Program-made: the position numbers and the translations under genes
Assembly (NCBI GenBank): GCA_963575745.1
Contig: CAUYUJ010007224.1
Location: forward strand, 186,001-250,000
Direction: 5' to 3'
Length of the DNA: 64,000 nt
Source of the DNA: Prorocentrum cordatum
Lineage: Eukaryota > Sar > Dinophyceae > Prorocentrales > Prorocentraceae
Part shown: positions 19,741 through 30,085 of the stretch, one piece after another
Layout: each line of letters starts with the position of its first letter
Numbering within the stretch: the first letter of the stretch is position 1
Notes under the pieces: model-generated
Seen by the model: the letters and a program-made list of their open reading frames with translations, nothing else
Databases searched by the model: none
Told to the model about the DNA's origin: nothing

Positions 19741-20128
19741 GCGAACAGAAATTAATTGCACCACGTAGATTCCACCACATGGGTAGCACCATATAGAACG
19801 CTCCACATAGGTTGCCCAACATACATTGCACCACATAGATTGTAAAATCTCCAGGGTATTTCTCCGTCCCTCCTTATCCTCGCCTTCCGTTCTTTCCTCC
19901 TACTCATCGCCCTTCCTCTTCCTCATGTCCCTCATCCTCGTCGTCGTCGCCGTCGTTCTTCACAGCATCGTCGTCTTTTTTGCCTTCCACCCCCCCGGGT
20001 GCATTTTGTTTTGTGCTCATTGCTATCTTCCTTGCCTCGTCCTCCGTCCGCTCTACCATCCCTCCCTCTCCGCTGCCATCCCTCCCTCGTCCTCTTATCC
20101 CCCATTCCCTCCTGCTGCCCCGTGCCAG
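19741..20128. other. Mixed CTC-rich DNA, no gene
   Basis: Pyrimidine-rich DNA leading to the exon-like island at 20129. Small repeats ACCACATAGATT / CACCATATAG occur near 19757-19840. Confidence 0.45.
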
Positions 20129-20236
20129 GCGGTGCAGGAGCAGCAGTTCGAGGACTGCATTCACCGGCATGTGGAGTACCAGCTGCGGGACGAGGGATCC
20201 ATCAAGCTAGTGTTCATCGTCCACGCCAAGCTGAAG
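20129..20236 (+). CDS. Exon-like island, function unknown
   Basis: Follows CCCGTGCCAG (acceptor AG|G). Encodes 36 residues in frame: AVQEQQFEDCIHRHVEYQLR then DEGSIKLVFIVHAKLK. It ends at a possible GC donor (AAG|GCGAGG), followed by a GAG purine tract. Balanced, charged composition and both AG|G and GC sites suit a dinoflagellate internal exon. No neighbouring exon was found and no family is recognised. Confidence 0.35.
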
Positions 20237-20640
20237 GCGAGGGGAGGAGGAGGGAAGAGGAAAGGGCGGAGGAGGAGGAGGAGGAGGAGGAGAAGTGACC
20301 ACGGGCAGACACTTATTTTCAAGTTGTTCACTGAGTTATACAAGGAGCTTCAGGGGTCCCAGTGAAGGACGGAGAGAGGGAGAACGTGGAACTGGGGAGA
20401 AGTTTTTGGAGGATGGGGAGGGGAGGCCGTGATAGAGGGAGTGCTAAGGTGTTCCAGGGGGTTAAGGAGGATGAGGGAAGGATGAAGGACGGGGTATGAT
20501 GAGGAGTAGAGGGAGGAGGAGGAGGAGGAGGCGGAGGAGGAGGCGGAGGAGGAGGTGGAGGAGGAAGAAGGAGGAGCAGCAGGAGGAGGAGAAGGAGGAG
20601 TAGGAGGAGAGGAGGGGAGGAGGGGGCGCCCACCCACATG
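20237..20640 (+). repeat. GAG-rich purine tracts
   Basis: (GAG)n-type runs at 20245-20295 and 20510-20635 with a mixed segment between. Frames of poly-Ser/Leu on the minus strand are artefacts. Confidence 0.8.
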
Positions 20641-20973
20641 TCGCCGCTTTTGCTGCGCACTCGGGGGGAAGTGTTCCATCGGAGTGGCGCACCACGAGGA
20701 TCCCAGCCTGGCGTCGCCCTCCCCAGGTGCCGTCGTGCGCGTCATTTGCCGCACCTTTGTTGCGTCGCTCGGGCGTCCGGCAGAGTAGTGTCCCTACGGC
20801 GGACTATACAGGCGGACTGAGGTATACGATCGAGGTCGGTTCGGGGAGGGTATCCTAATGTTCTTCGTGTTTGTTGGATGTTCGTGTGCTTCTTGGGGAG
20901 GGTACTCTTGGATGTTCTGTGTGTTTTGACCGGGGGGGGGTCTCATGTTCTTGAAGGATGTTCTTCTGGCCTA

Positions 20974-21160
20974 CATCCCTCCGCGAAACTTATTGCTCTC
21001 GCGCCGCGCTAGCGCCCCCAGACCCTCAAATTTCAATGTTGACGCCGAAACACGTGACCTCAAATTTTCCGACGGCGTCCGCGCACCGCGCCGCGTGCGC
21101 AACTGAAATTGGGGGCGAGGGGGGGTCGGCAAAATTTGCGTTAAGGGTCGCGGGAGGTTG
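20974..21160 (+). repeat. Dispersed repeat U, copy 1
   Basis: CATCCCTCCGCGAAACTTAT, CGCGCCGCGCTAGCGCCCCC, CGTGACCTCAAATTTTCCGA, AAATTGGGGGCGAGGGGGG and TTGCGTTAAGGGTCGCGGG. The same order is found at 24150-24387. Confidence 0.7.
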
Positions 21161-21407
21161 ACGGCGGCGACAGCGTCCACGACGACGCCGACGTCGACGG
21201 CAGCGATGGCGACGAGCATTGGGCGGGCACTGGCGGGCTGGCGGGCAGAAAGCACGCCGGCCAGCCCCTCATGGGCAAATCGCGACTTGCCCTCCGCGGC
21301 CCGCTCGCGCGCCTTCCGCGGCCCACCCGGCGCCTGGCGTGCGACAGCTTGACCTGGAGGCACCTTGCACGCCGGCCTGTACTTTTTTTCCCCCCCAAGT
21401 GATATTC

Positions 21408-21568
21408 AGTTGCCATATAGCTGCTAATGAGGTGCAAAACACGTTTCCTCTAGTTGCCAATGCTTCCTTCGTCAGAATTTTACAGGGACTAATTCTGCAT
21501 TCTGACTGGGAACAGTTGGCAACTAGAGAAAACAGATGCGGCAACGCATTCGCAACTATTTGGCAACT
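21408..21568. repeat. Inverted repeat with AGTTGCCA ends
   Basis: Ends AGTTGCCA (21408) and TGGCAACT (21561). Inner arms TCTAGTTGCCAA (about 21455) and TTGGCAACTAGA (about 21516) are also complementary. A foldback structure of about 160 bp in an AT-richer patch; no target duplication is clear. Confidence 0.4.
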
Positions 21569-21599
21569 CAACAGCAAAGTGAAAACACAAAAAATTAAC

Positions 21600-22020
21600 A
21601 TGGGCCCAGCAGGCCCGGCGCGCTTCTGGAGCAGCGCCGCCATAAGGGCGCCGCGGCAAGGCGAGCAGGGGAGGGCGCCAGCGCCCTGGGCGGGCCCCGC
21701 CCACGACGCCCCCGGGCCCCGGCAGGTCGGCCTCGGCACCCCAGCGGGCGGGCGGCGGCCATCGCGCGGAGCGCCTGCATGCGTGGAAAGCGTGCTCCGC
21801 CGGGGGCGTGCCGTGTGCGTCGGCCGCGGCAGGGTGCACCGGGCGCGCCGCGCGCGGGCTCGCCAGTGGCGCCGCGGCGCGCCCGGCGCGGCAGGGGCGC
21901 CAGAGGGGGCCGAGCGAGAGGCGCGCGGGCACGGCGCAGCCGCGGGGCGGCGGACTGAGAGGCGCTCCCGCGAAGGATCGCTGATGGTCACAAGCGCGCC
22001 AGGAGAAACAAATCCCGGCA
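21600..22020. other. GC-rich, no gene recognised
   Basis: Frames on both strands consist of Ala, Arg, Gly and Pro with no domain. Nothing supports an exon. Confidence 0.45.
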
Positions 22021-22149
22021 AAGCAACCTAGCAGCGATGTGTATAAGCATATTTGGAAGCATTCCCCTTAAGATTCAGGTGAGAATCCAGTTGTAGAATT
22101 CAGTTGTTCTCGCAGTCGCAGTCGCATTCGCAATGACAGTCGCAGTGGC

Positions 22150-22330
22150 AACGGCCTTAGGATCCAATGGAATCCTAAGGATTCCTAGGGATTCGGAAGG
22201 CATCCCTAGGCATCCTTAGGAATCCATAGGCATCCTTAGGAAACCTTAGTAATCCTTAGGAATCCTGATCCCTAGGGATTCCTAAGGATTCCTAGGGAAT
22301 CCGAAGGATTCCGAAGGATTCGCCTGCCTC
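22150..22330. repeat. CCTAAGGATTC palindromic repeats
   Basis: Repeated GGATTCCTAAGG / CCTTAGGAATCC words, each partly self-complementary, leading into the CTCAGC satellite. Isolated copies reappear after it near 23990-24030. Confidence 0.75.
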
Positions 22331-23616
22331 GGCCTCAGCCTCAGCCTGCCTCGGCCTCAGCCTGCCTCAGCCTCAGCCTCAGCCTGTCTCAGCCTCAGCC
22401 TGCCTCAGCATCAGCCTGCCTCAGCCTCAGCCTACCTCGGCTTGCCTCGGCCTCAGCCTCAGCCTGCCTCGGCCTCAGCCTCAGCCTCAGCCTGCCTCAG
22501 CCTCAGCCTCAGCCTGCCTCAGCCTCAGCCTGCATCAGCCTCAGCCTCAGCCTGCCTCAGCCGCAGCTTGCCTCAGCCTCAGCCGCAGCCTCAGCCTCAG
22601 CCTCAGCCTCAATCTGCCTCATCTTCAGCCTCAGCCTCAGCCTGCCTCGGCTTGCCTCAGCCTTAGCCTCAGCCTCAGCCTGCCTCAGCCTCAGCTGCAT
22701 CAGCCTCAGCCTCAGCCTGCCTCAGCCGCAGCTTGCCTCAGCCTCAGCCACTGCCTCAGCCTCAGCCTCAGCCTGCCTCAGCTTCAGCCTCAGCCTCAGC
22801 CTGCCTCCTTGCCTCAGCCTCAGCCTCAGCCTGCCTCAGCCTCAGCGTCAGCCTCAGCCTCAGCCTCAGCCTCAGCCTCAGCCTCAGCCTGCCTCAGCCT
22901 CAGCCTCAGCCTGCTCAGCCTCAGCCTCAGCCTCAGCCTGCCTCAGGCCTCAGCCTCAGCCTGCATCAGCCTCAGCCTCAGCCTCAGCCTGCCTCAGCCT
23001 CAGCCTGCCTCAGCCTCAGCCTCAGCCTGCCTCAGCCTCAGCCTCAGCCTGGCCTCAGCCTCAGCCTCAGCCTCGGCCTCAGCCTCAGCCTGCCTCAGCC
23101 TCAGCCTCAGCCTCAGCCTCAGCCTCAGCCTGCCTCCTCAGCCTCAGCCTCAGCCTCAGCCTCAGCCTCAGCCTCAGCCTGCCTCAGCCTCAGCCTCAGC
23201 CCTCAGCCTCAGCCTGCAGCCTCAGCCTCAGCCTCAGCCTGCCTCAGCCTCAGCCTCAGCCTCAGCCTGCCTCGGCTTGCCTCAGCCTTAGCCTCAGCCT
23301 GCCTCGGCCTCAGCCTCAGCCTCAGCGTCAGCCTCTCAGCCTCAGCGTCAGCCTCTCAGCCTCAGCCTGCATCAGCCTCAGCCTCAGCCTCAGCCTGCCT
23401 CAGCCCCAGTCTCAGCCTGCCTCAGCCTCAGCCTGCCTCAGCCTCAACTTCAGCCTGCCTCGGCCTCAGCCTGCCAGCCTGCGTCAGCCTGAGCCTCAGC
23501 CTGCCTCAGCCTCAGCCTGCCTCAGCCTCAGCCTCGGCCTGCCTCGGCCTGCCTCGGCCTCAGCCTCAGCCTGCCTCGGCCTCAGCCTGCCTCTGCCTCA
23601 GCCTGTCTCAGCTCGG
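22325..23616 (+). repeat. CTCAGC/CTGC satellite, about 1.3 kb
   Basis: Tandem CCTCAG hexamers with recurring CCTGCCTCAG joints. A hexamer keeps all frames open, giving Pro-Gln, Ser-Ala or Leu-Ser peptides (a 337-residue frame, 22733-23746). No gene. Confidence 0.95.
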
Positions 23617-23990
23617 GCATTCAAAATGTGGCACAGGACTGGTGTTCTGGGAACACGAAGATCACGAAGTGGCCCACAGTTGGCCCCGGGCAATCAAAAT
23701 ATGGTACAGGAATGGTGTTCCGGGAGCACGAGAAAAAAAAGCCTGAGAATGGTGTTCTGGGAAGACGAAGAACACGAAGTGGCCTACAGTTGGCTCTGGG
23801 CATTCAAAATGCGGCCTGGGAATGGTGTTCTGGGAACACGAAGAACACGAAGTGGCTTACAACTGGCTCCGGGCAATCAAAATGTGGCCTGGGAATGGTG
23901 TTCTGGGAAGACGAAGAACACGAAGTGGCTTACAGTTGGCTTCGGGCATTCAGCATGTGGCCTGGGAATTGTGTTATGGGAATGGAGTCC
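23617..23990 (+). repeat. 73-bp tandem repeat
   Basis: Units start GCATTCAAAATGTGG or GCAATCAAAATGTGG at 23617, 23690, 23800, 23873 and 23946. Each holds GGTGTTCTGGGAA, ACGAAGAACACGAAGTGGC and AGTTGGC. The second unit is longer (110 bp) through a partial internal duplication. It begins exactly where the CTCAGC satellite ends. Confidence 0.9.
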
Positions 23991-24149
23991 TAAATATTCC
24001 TAAGAATTCGTAAGGATTCCTAAAGATTCCTGGGGCTGCCAGATCTGTCCAGATCCCGCCCAGACCCCCTTGGGGCGTCAAGATGCTCTCTTTTGATCCC
24101 ACTAGAAACCTATCAGCAAAAGCTGTTAGGTAAAAACGATCAGCGGGAC

Positions 24150-24387
24150 TGCGCGACCATCCCTCCGCGAAGCTTGACGCAAGCTTTCTCGCGCCGCGCT
24201 GGCGCCCCCAGACCCCAAAAGTTCAGTGTTGACGCCTAACCCGAAACACGTGACCCCAGACCCCAGACCCGAAACCCGTGACCTCAAATTTTCCGACGGC
24301 GTCCGCGCGCCGCGCCGTGCGCGCAGCTGAAATTGGGGGCGAGGGGAGGGGGGTCGGCAAAACTTGCGTTAAGTTTCGCGGAAGGTT
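24150..24387 (+). repeat. Dispersed repeat U, copy 2
   Basis: Matches 20974-21160: CATCCCTCCGCGAAGCTTG, CTCGCGCCGCGCTGGCGCCC, GTGACCTCAAATTTTCCGAC, AATTGGGGGCGAGG and CTTGCGTTAAGTTTCGCGG. Has an extra AGACCCCAGACCC insertion. Confidence 0.7.
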
Positions 24388-24568
24388 GCAGGTTCGATTG
24401 TACAGTCAAGACGCTGAAACAAGGACTGCTGCTGCACCGCGCGCGGACGCCAACGGGACCTTGCCCTCCTCGTGGGCTGCAAGATGCGCAGGTGTCGTCA
24501 CATTTGCTGCGCCACCTGGGAGGGGGAGGGGGCACCACCAAAGTGGCGTCATGCGCGGATCAATCAGC

Positions 24569-24775
24569 CGGCAGGTACGGTAGATTCGTGTCGTGCCGAT
24601 TCGGTTGCGACTCCGCTGCGGGCGTTCAAGTTTGAACGCCGCCAGTGGCCCAGAATCAGCCAATACATATGGAACGATTTTGGCGATCGGGGAACCACCC
24701 ATCGTTCAAGGTTGAACGATCTACGCGGTGTCAGAGACCAACGCCAGGTTTGTCACGACACGAACCTGCCGTAAA
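24569..24775. repeat. Inverted-repeat element W, copy 1
   Basis: Ends GGCAGGTACGG plus ATTCGTGTCGTG, and CACGACACGAACCTGCC. The interior has GCGTTCAAGTTTGAACGCC and ATCGTTCAAGGTTGAACGAT, both palindromic. The interior order recurs at 55290-55460. MITE-like; no clear target duplication. Confidence 0.5.
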
Positions 24776-24931
24776 GGGGTCCAGCGTGAACGGGGCTTAG
24801 CCAGAGCTCAGGGGCGGCCTAACGGATCCCTGGCAAACCATGCCCTTCCGTGACGTCCCCCTCGCCTCGCCCCATGACGTATGTATTCGGTCGGAGGGAA
24901 GCTTGAAAGGCGAGGGTGTCGTCACGCTAGG

Positions 24932-25091
24932 GGGTCGGTCAGGGGTGGACCGAAACGGTGTTTTGGCGATTTCGTGGGCCGTTTTCGTTTCGATGTCGTG
25001 TTGCACCGAACGCGAACCTAAGACAAAGCGAAGGACAACGAAAGCAACCCGAAAACGGAAAACACCGTTTAGGTCGAGCCCTGGGGTCAGT
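24932..25091. mobile_element. hAT-like MITE, copy C
   Basis: A 144-bp element (24940-25083) with ends CAGGGGTGGACCGAAACGG and, inverted, CAGGGCTCGACCTAAACGG. Flanked by GGGTCGGT (24932-24939) and GGGTCAGT (25084-25091), 7 of 8 identical. Interior matches copies A and B (GATTTCGTGGGCCGTTTTCG). Confidence 0.85.
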
Positions 25092-25640
25092 TAGGCCGCG
25101 CCCGAAGAGCGTCGGAATCTGCAGAAATTCGCCAGGCCGGATGTGGGTTGGGCCAGGTGTTGGCGGCGGCCGTGGCCTTGGAGGTGGCCTTTTGCACAAC
25201 TGATGAGCTGGATTTTCATAGCCCTCCAAAGTGGTGGGCCTGTCTTCCACCACGCCACCAGAAGTTGGACGGGGGGGGGGAGGAGGTGGAGGAGGAGGAG
25301 GAAGAGGAGGAGGAGCAGGACCCCCTCCCCCTCCCACTTGTGGTAGTGGCGGTGGAAGACAAGCCCACCACGAAGAACTGCGTCGCAGTGTTTCTGTCTT
25401 GGCTGAGTCCGGTTTCTGCGGAGCTGGGTGGGCCCACTCCCGTGTCCATATTTCCCCTCACCCTCCTTGGGTGCTGCCAGGCGCGCCACTGCGGCCACGT
25501 TGCTACGTCCCTTTGGGTGTCCACCCAAGAGGCCCCCAACGCCCCGAAGGCGTTCTCAAAACACCCCCTGAGGAAGCCCCAGAAGTGCTTCAATGATCTG
25601 ATCTCGGGGGCCCCCAAGAGACCCCAAGAAGTTTCCCATA
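25092..25640. other. No gene; GAG and GGCC-rich
   Basis: Short GGGAGGAGG tract at 25269-25318 and degenerate CCCCCAAGAG-type words at 25500-25640. No exon supported. Confidence 0.45.
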
Positions 25641-26475
25641 TATGCCTTTGCAAGTCCCTCACGTTCCACTTGTCCCAAAGGTCTCGCAGGTTTCAGAGGC
25701 CCCACAGGTCCCGCACTTTCCACAGGTCCCACATGTCCCAAGGGTCCCGAAGGTCCTCCAGGTCCCACAGGTCCCGCAGGTCCCCATGATCAACAGGTCT
25801 CGCAGGTCCCCCAGGTCCCACAAGTCTCGCAGGCCCCACACGTCCCACAGGTCCCACGGGTGTCGAAGGGCCCGCAGGTCCCACAGGTCCTACAGGCACC
25901 ACAGGTCCAACAGGTCCCACAGGTCCCACGGGTCTCACAGGTCTCGCAGATTTCGCAGGTCCCACAGGTCTCGCTGGTCCCACAAGCCCCACGGGTCCGA
26001 CAGAGTTACAGGTCTCGCAGGACCCACAAATGCCACTGGTCTCGCATGTCCCACAAGTCGCACAGGTCTCACAGGTCGTACAAGTGTCGCACGTCTCGCG
26101 GTTCCCACAGGCACAGCAGGTCCCACGGATCCCATAGGTCCCGCACGTTCCACAGGTCCCAAAGGTTTCGCAGATACCACAAGCATCACAGGTCCCACAG
26201 ATCCCACAGGTCTCTCAGGTCCCCCAGATTCCACAGGTCTCGCAGGTCCCCCAGGTCCCACAAGTCCCGCAGGCCCCACACGTCCCACAGGTCACACGTG
26301 TCCAGAAGGTCCCACAGGTGTCGAAGGTCCCGCAGGTTCCATAGTTCGTAAAGACACCACAGGTACAACAGGTCCCACAGGTCCCATGGGTGTCACAGGT
26401 CTCGCAGATTTCACAGGTCCGACAGGTCCCACAGGTCTCGCTGGTCCCACAGGTCCCACAGATCTCGCTGGTCCG
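25641..26475. repeat. 9-bp minisatellite CAGGTCCCA
   Basis: About 90 degenerate units of CAGGTCCCA/CAGGTCTCG. Because 9 is a multiple of 3, frames on both strands stay open. One plus-strand frame (25642-26682) reads like collagen ([15 protein letters not shown]); a minus-strand frame reads [15 protein letters not shown]. The openness follows from the unit, so no gene is claimed. Confidence 0.85.
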
Positions 26476-26579
26476 ATTAGAGGGCTTTGCTGGGGTAATC
26501 TTGTTTTCCGTGTTGTCAGAACCCCTCTCCAAGGATGGAGTGGTTGTGTCTTGATCCAGCCGTCCAGCGTTTCGTGTTC

Positions 26580-26655
26580 TTCGAGAAGCAGAGGCAGAGG
26601 AGGAGGAGGAAGAGGAGGAGGAGGAGAGGGGGAGGAGGAGAGGGGGAGGAGGCAA
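26580..26655 (+). repeat. GAG tract
   Basis: Purine run bordering the inverted duplication at its right-hand unique end. Confidence 0.8.
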
Positions 26656-26985
26656 GTTAGGTGCGCTCGCGTCAACATCTGACAGCCTACCCCTCCCTCC
26701 CATCCCTTACCATGGCGCTGATTTTCTCTATCCGCGGACGCGTGTCGTAGCGGACCTGTGGCTCCGCGCGCGTGTGCGTAGTGGGTGGTGGTGCGCGTGC
26801 GTGCGTGCGTGTGTGCGTGGTTGTGGTTGTTGTGGTGGTGGTGTGTATGTGTGTGTGTGTGCGTGTGTGCGCGTGTGCTGTGGTGTGACGTGGTGTGGCG
26901 TCTTGGTGGTTTGGTGGTGGGCCAGGTGCGTACGTGCGTGATGGCGGTGGTGGTGGTGGCGGTGGTGGTGTGTGTGTGTGTGTGT

Positions 26986-27023
<38 letters not shown>

Positions 27024-27575
27024 GTATGTGTGTATGTGTGTGCGTGCGTGTGTGCGTGCGTGCGTGCGTGCGTGTGTGTCTGTGTGTGCGCGCGTGTGAT
27101 GTGGTGTGACGCGGTGTAGCGTGGTGGTGGTGGGTGGGGTAGTGCGGTGGTGGTGGCGGTGCGCGGTGGTGATGCGCGTGCGTGCGTGCGTGCGTTGGTG
27201 GGTGGAAGTGGCGGTGGGTGTGCGTGCGGCGGGGCGGGGCGTGGTGCGGCGCGGTGGTGGCGGGCGGATGGGCGCGCGAGAAAGAGGCCCGCGCTGGGGC
27301 GAGAACGCCATCCTGAACGACGGAGGCCAAACACCGATCCGAAAATGAGGCCCACGCTGCAGCGGGAGCACGATTCGGAACGATTCGGGAGCAGAAATGA
27401 GGCCGGCGCCTCAGCGAGAGCAGCATTTTGAAAAACAACGCAGGCGAAAACCCAACTCCCGGGAATCCTGTGTGTAAAAAAACAGTGCGCGGGGGGGGTC
27501 GGCTACTTTCAGGCCGCCTTCGGGGGAAGAGGGAGAGTAGTATTCATATTGAGTAATTGTAGAGGGGGAGGAGGA
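26656..27575 (-). repeat. Inverted 0.9-kb duplication, arm 1
   Basis: The reverse complement matches 39620-40565 closely end to end, including GTGCGCTCGCGTCAACATCT, ATGGCGCTGATTTTCTCTAT and, at the far end, GAGAGTAGTATTCATATTGA. The core is GT/GCGT microsatellite plus a GC-rich segment. His/Thr-rich frames across it are artefacts of CA repeats. The two copies differ mainly in microsatellite length. Confidence 0.9.
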
Positions 27576-27925
27576 GAAGGAGGAGGACGGGGAGCTGTAG
27601 CAGCACTTGCAGGAGCTCGCCAGTTCCACCTTCAATTCCAGCTCCAGCTCAGCTCCAGCTCAAGACCGATGAGCCCCGTATACCGTTCAAATTCCATGAG
27701 GCATGCGACCATGTGACCCTCATGAACAAGACAAGCCTCGTGCGCCCTAGAGCCTTCGGGGGACCTTCCAGACCCGTGCCCCCCGCCACCTCTAAAAGCT
27801 CTGGGACCGTGCCGCCCCACGCCCCGTTCTCAACTGACGGCAATTGCGGTCGCAGCGCACTTCGCTGGCGCCATGCGACCAAGATTGCAACGGCGAAGCA
27901 AAGCGAGCCGGTTCAATCTGGGGTA
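27576..27925. other. No gene recognised
   Basis: Mixed DNA. GCTCCAGCTCAGCTCCAGCT is a short direct repeat near 27640. Confidence 0.45.
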
Positions 27926-27929
27926 GGTG

Positions 27930-28090
27930 CATAGAGAGGGAGAGCGAGAGAGAGACAGAGAGAGAGAGAGAGAGAAACACAAGCAAGCAAACAACATACA
28001 TGCAGAAATATATAAAGACATAGAGAATGAGAGAGAGAGAGAGACAAAGAGAAAGAGAGAGAGATGACATAACCAAAACAACGGGAGAGA
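27930..28090 (+). repeat. (GA)n tract
   Basis: GAGAGAGA runs with interruptions by CAAGCAAGCAAAC and ACATACATGC. Minus-strand Leu/Ser frames are artefacts. Confidence 0.9.
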
Positions 28091-28429
28091 GAGGAATAGC
28101 ATCTTGTTCCGTCTGCCGATCGCCTTTTGCAGTCCTTGCAACGCAATGCCATTTTTACACGCGGGGTATAGACAGACGGAGAGGGGACAAAGGAAGCGAA
28201 GCACTACGTTGAGCAAACAAATCCGAATACTGAAACGATGAGTCGAAATCCCCCAAATTCCGGGCTTCGAGAGTCGATTCTCCTCCTCCTCCTCCTCCTT
28301 GCGCTCGTGCCCCTTCCTCCACTGGTTTTCCCCCTATCAGAGCGCGGCTGCAGGGGGGGTCGGGGAGGGGGGAGGGACGAGGGGGACAATAGAAGGACAA
28401 CGAAGTAGAACACTTGACTCCGCCCCCAC

Positions 28430-28742
28430 ACCGCCCAGAAGCAAGACTGGCCCCAGCGCTCTCTGAGGGGCCCGGGCGCCCGAGGCAGCGTCCTTTTGAG
28501 GGTCGCCACTGTTCGAGGAGCCCGGGCGCCCGACCTAAAGTTGGCCCACGGAGCCAGCAGAGGGCTCCAGCTCCTCCAGGGGGGCACCATCCTCGTGAGG
28601 GTCGCCATTCTCCGAGGAGCCCGGGCGCCCGACCCAGAACTGGCCCACGGAGCCGGCAGAGGGCTCCTGCTCCTCAAGGGGGGCAGCGGCCTCGTGAGGG
28701 TCGCCACTGTCCGAGGGGCCGGGGCGCCCGAGGCACCACTGG
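28430..28742 (+). repeat. 99-bp tandem repeat
   Basis: GGTCGCCA words at 28501, 28600 and 28699 mark a 99-bp period, about 2.5 units. Shared blocks: CCGGGCGCCCGACC, TTGGCCCACGGAGCC, AGAGGGCTCC. As 99 is 33 codons, the frame 28496-28903 shows a 33-residue repeat (VRGARAPDPELAHGAGRG), which is not evidence of a gene by itself. Confidence 0.85.
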
Positions 28743-28901
28743 CCAACAACACCACCAACAACACCACCAACAACAACAGCAACAACAACACCAACACCAA
28801 CACCACCAACACCACCAACAACAGCAGCAGCAGCAGCAGCGACAGGAACAGCAACAGCAGCATCAACAACAACACCAACAATAACACAACGCCAACAACA
28901 T

Positions 28902-28993
<92 letters not shown>

Positions 28994-29000
28994 CGACAAC
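28743..29000 (+). repeat. (CAA)n tract
   Basis: CAACAACACCAAC degenerate part to about 28905, then about 85 bp of near-perfect CAA. Poly-Asn, poly-Gln and minus-strand poly-Val/Leu/Cys frames are artefacts. Confidence 0.95.
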
Positions 29001-29209
29001 AATTACTAGCACGTGGGGACACTCCGTTCTCACCAGTGCCAAGGTTTTCATAGGAGGCGGGCAATACCCCCACTTTGTGGGGGGGCCGGTTCAAGCTCTA
29101 CCAAATTTCCAAACGACTCTTCGCCACCACCCACACCCAGCTTCCCGCCCTATGACGTTCGGACACTTCACTTCGTGGCATGCGGACGACCGTGGCTACT
29201 ATTCAGGGC

Positions 29210-29560
29210 CCCGCGGCCGACGACGACGGCGTGCGCGCGCGAAGAAAAACGAATGTGTCCCGCATGGTATTATTTGACAGGGACGATGGCCCTGGCAGGT
29301 GCGCAACCGTTGTTGCAGAAGTTCGAAAAAGTTGCTCGCAAAAGCCCGTTTGACAGAAATGATTAAAAAATGTTGGGTTTCTTACAAATCCGCAAGAGCG
29401 CGCGGGATGACATTTTGACATTTTTTTGAAAAACCATTGGTTTTTTGATGTTTTTATGTTAAAATCGCTACGAAAACTAAGGTTTTGGAAGGATTTCGTC
29501 TTGCGCGCGCGAATGTCCACTTTACCTTGTTTTTTGCAAGGGATTCTTGAAGTTTGGTTA
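29210..29560 (-). repeat. Repeat Q, 5' part, inverted copy
   Basis: The reverse complement gives AGAATCCCTTGCAAAAAAC, GACATTCGCGCGCGC, CGAAATCCTTCCAAAACCTT and, further on, CCCTGTCAAATAATACCATG, in the order seen at 16806-17160. A second AATGTCCACTTTA word at 29574 suggests a partial tandem. Confidence 0.6.
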
Positions 29561-29749
29561 TGATAGAACAAGAAATGTCCACTTTAGCTTATTTTTTGCA
29601 AGGGAAAACCGATCGTAACAACACAACCGGATCCGGACTCCCCCGTTTTGCCTGAGAAATCCTTACGAAAATGATGAAAATGAGGCTGCGGCCTAGGCGC
29701 GGCGGGGGGGTCGTGCACCAGGGGTCCCAACAATAATTATTCTTTAGAA

Positions 29750-30085
29750 GTAATAATGTTCAACAACAACAACAGCAGCAGCAACACTAATAACAGCAAC
29801 AATAACAACACCAGCAACAACAGCAGCAACACCAACAACAGTAACAACAATTTCAACAACACCAGCAACAGCGGCAGCAACAACAGCAGCATCACCCCCA
29901 CCACCACTGACAACAACAGCATCAACAACAGCAACAACAACATCAACAACACAGCACACACATCAGCAGCCATAATAATCCCAACAACAACACCAACCGC
30001 AACAGCAACAGCAACAGCAGCAGCTACATCATCAACAACACCACCACCAGCAGCAACGATCACAACAACAACGACAACATCAACG
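29750..30085 (+). repeat. (CAA/CAG)n tract
   Basis: Degenerate CAACAACAGCAGC over about 330 bp. Asn/Thr-rich plus-strand and Val/Leu-rich minus-strand frames are artefacts. Confidence 0.95.

Noticed and set aside
22733-23746. 337-codon Pro-Gln/Ser-Ala frame
   Set aside because: Produced by the CTCAGC hexamer; neighbouring frames are equally open.
24380-24400. Possible tRNA B-box (GGTTCGATTG)
   Set aside because: No matching A-box or cloverleaf arms could be formed around it. No rRNA or tRNA was found in the window.
25642-26682. Collagen-like protein
   Set aside because: The 9-bp unit keeps frames on both strands open; no start context, signal peptide or flanking exon supports a gene.
26728-27438. 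His/Thr-rich proteins here and at 39676-40893
   Set aside because: CA/GT microsatellite translated; the same sequence is present as an inverted duplication.
28147-28160. Third spliced-leader-like word (GCCATTTTTAC)
   Set aside because: Only 8 bases match the leader; expected by chance.
28743-29000. CRISPR-like array in the CAA or tandem-repeat regions
   Set aside because: No repeat-spacer alternation; units are contiguous and the genome is eukaryotic.
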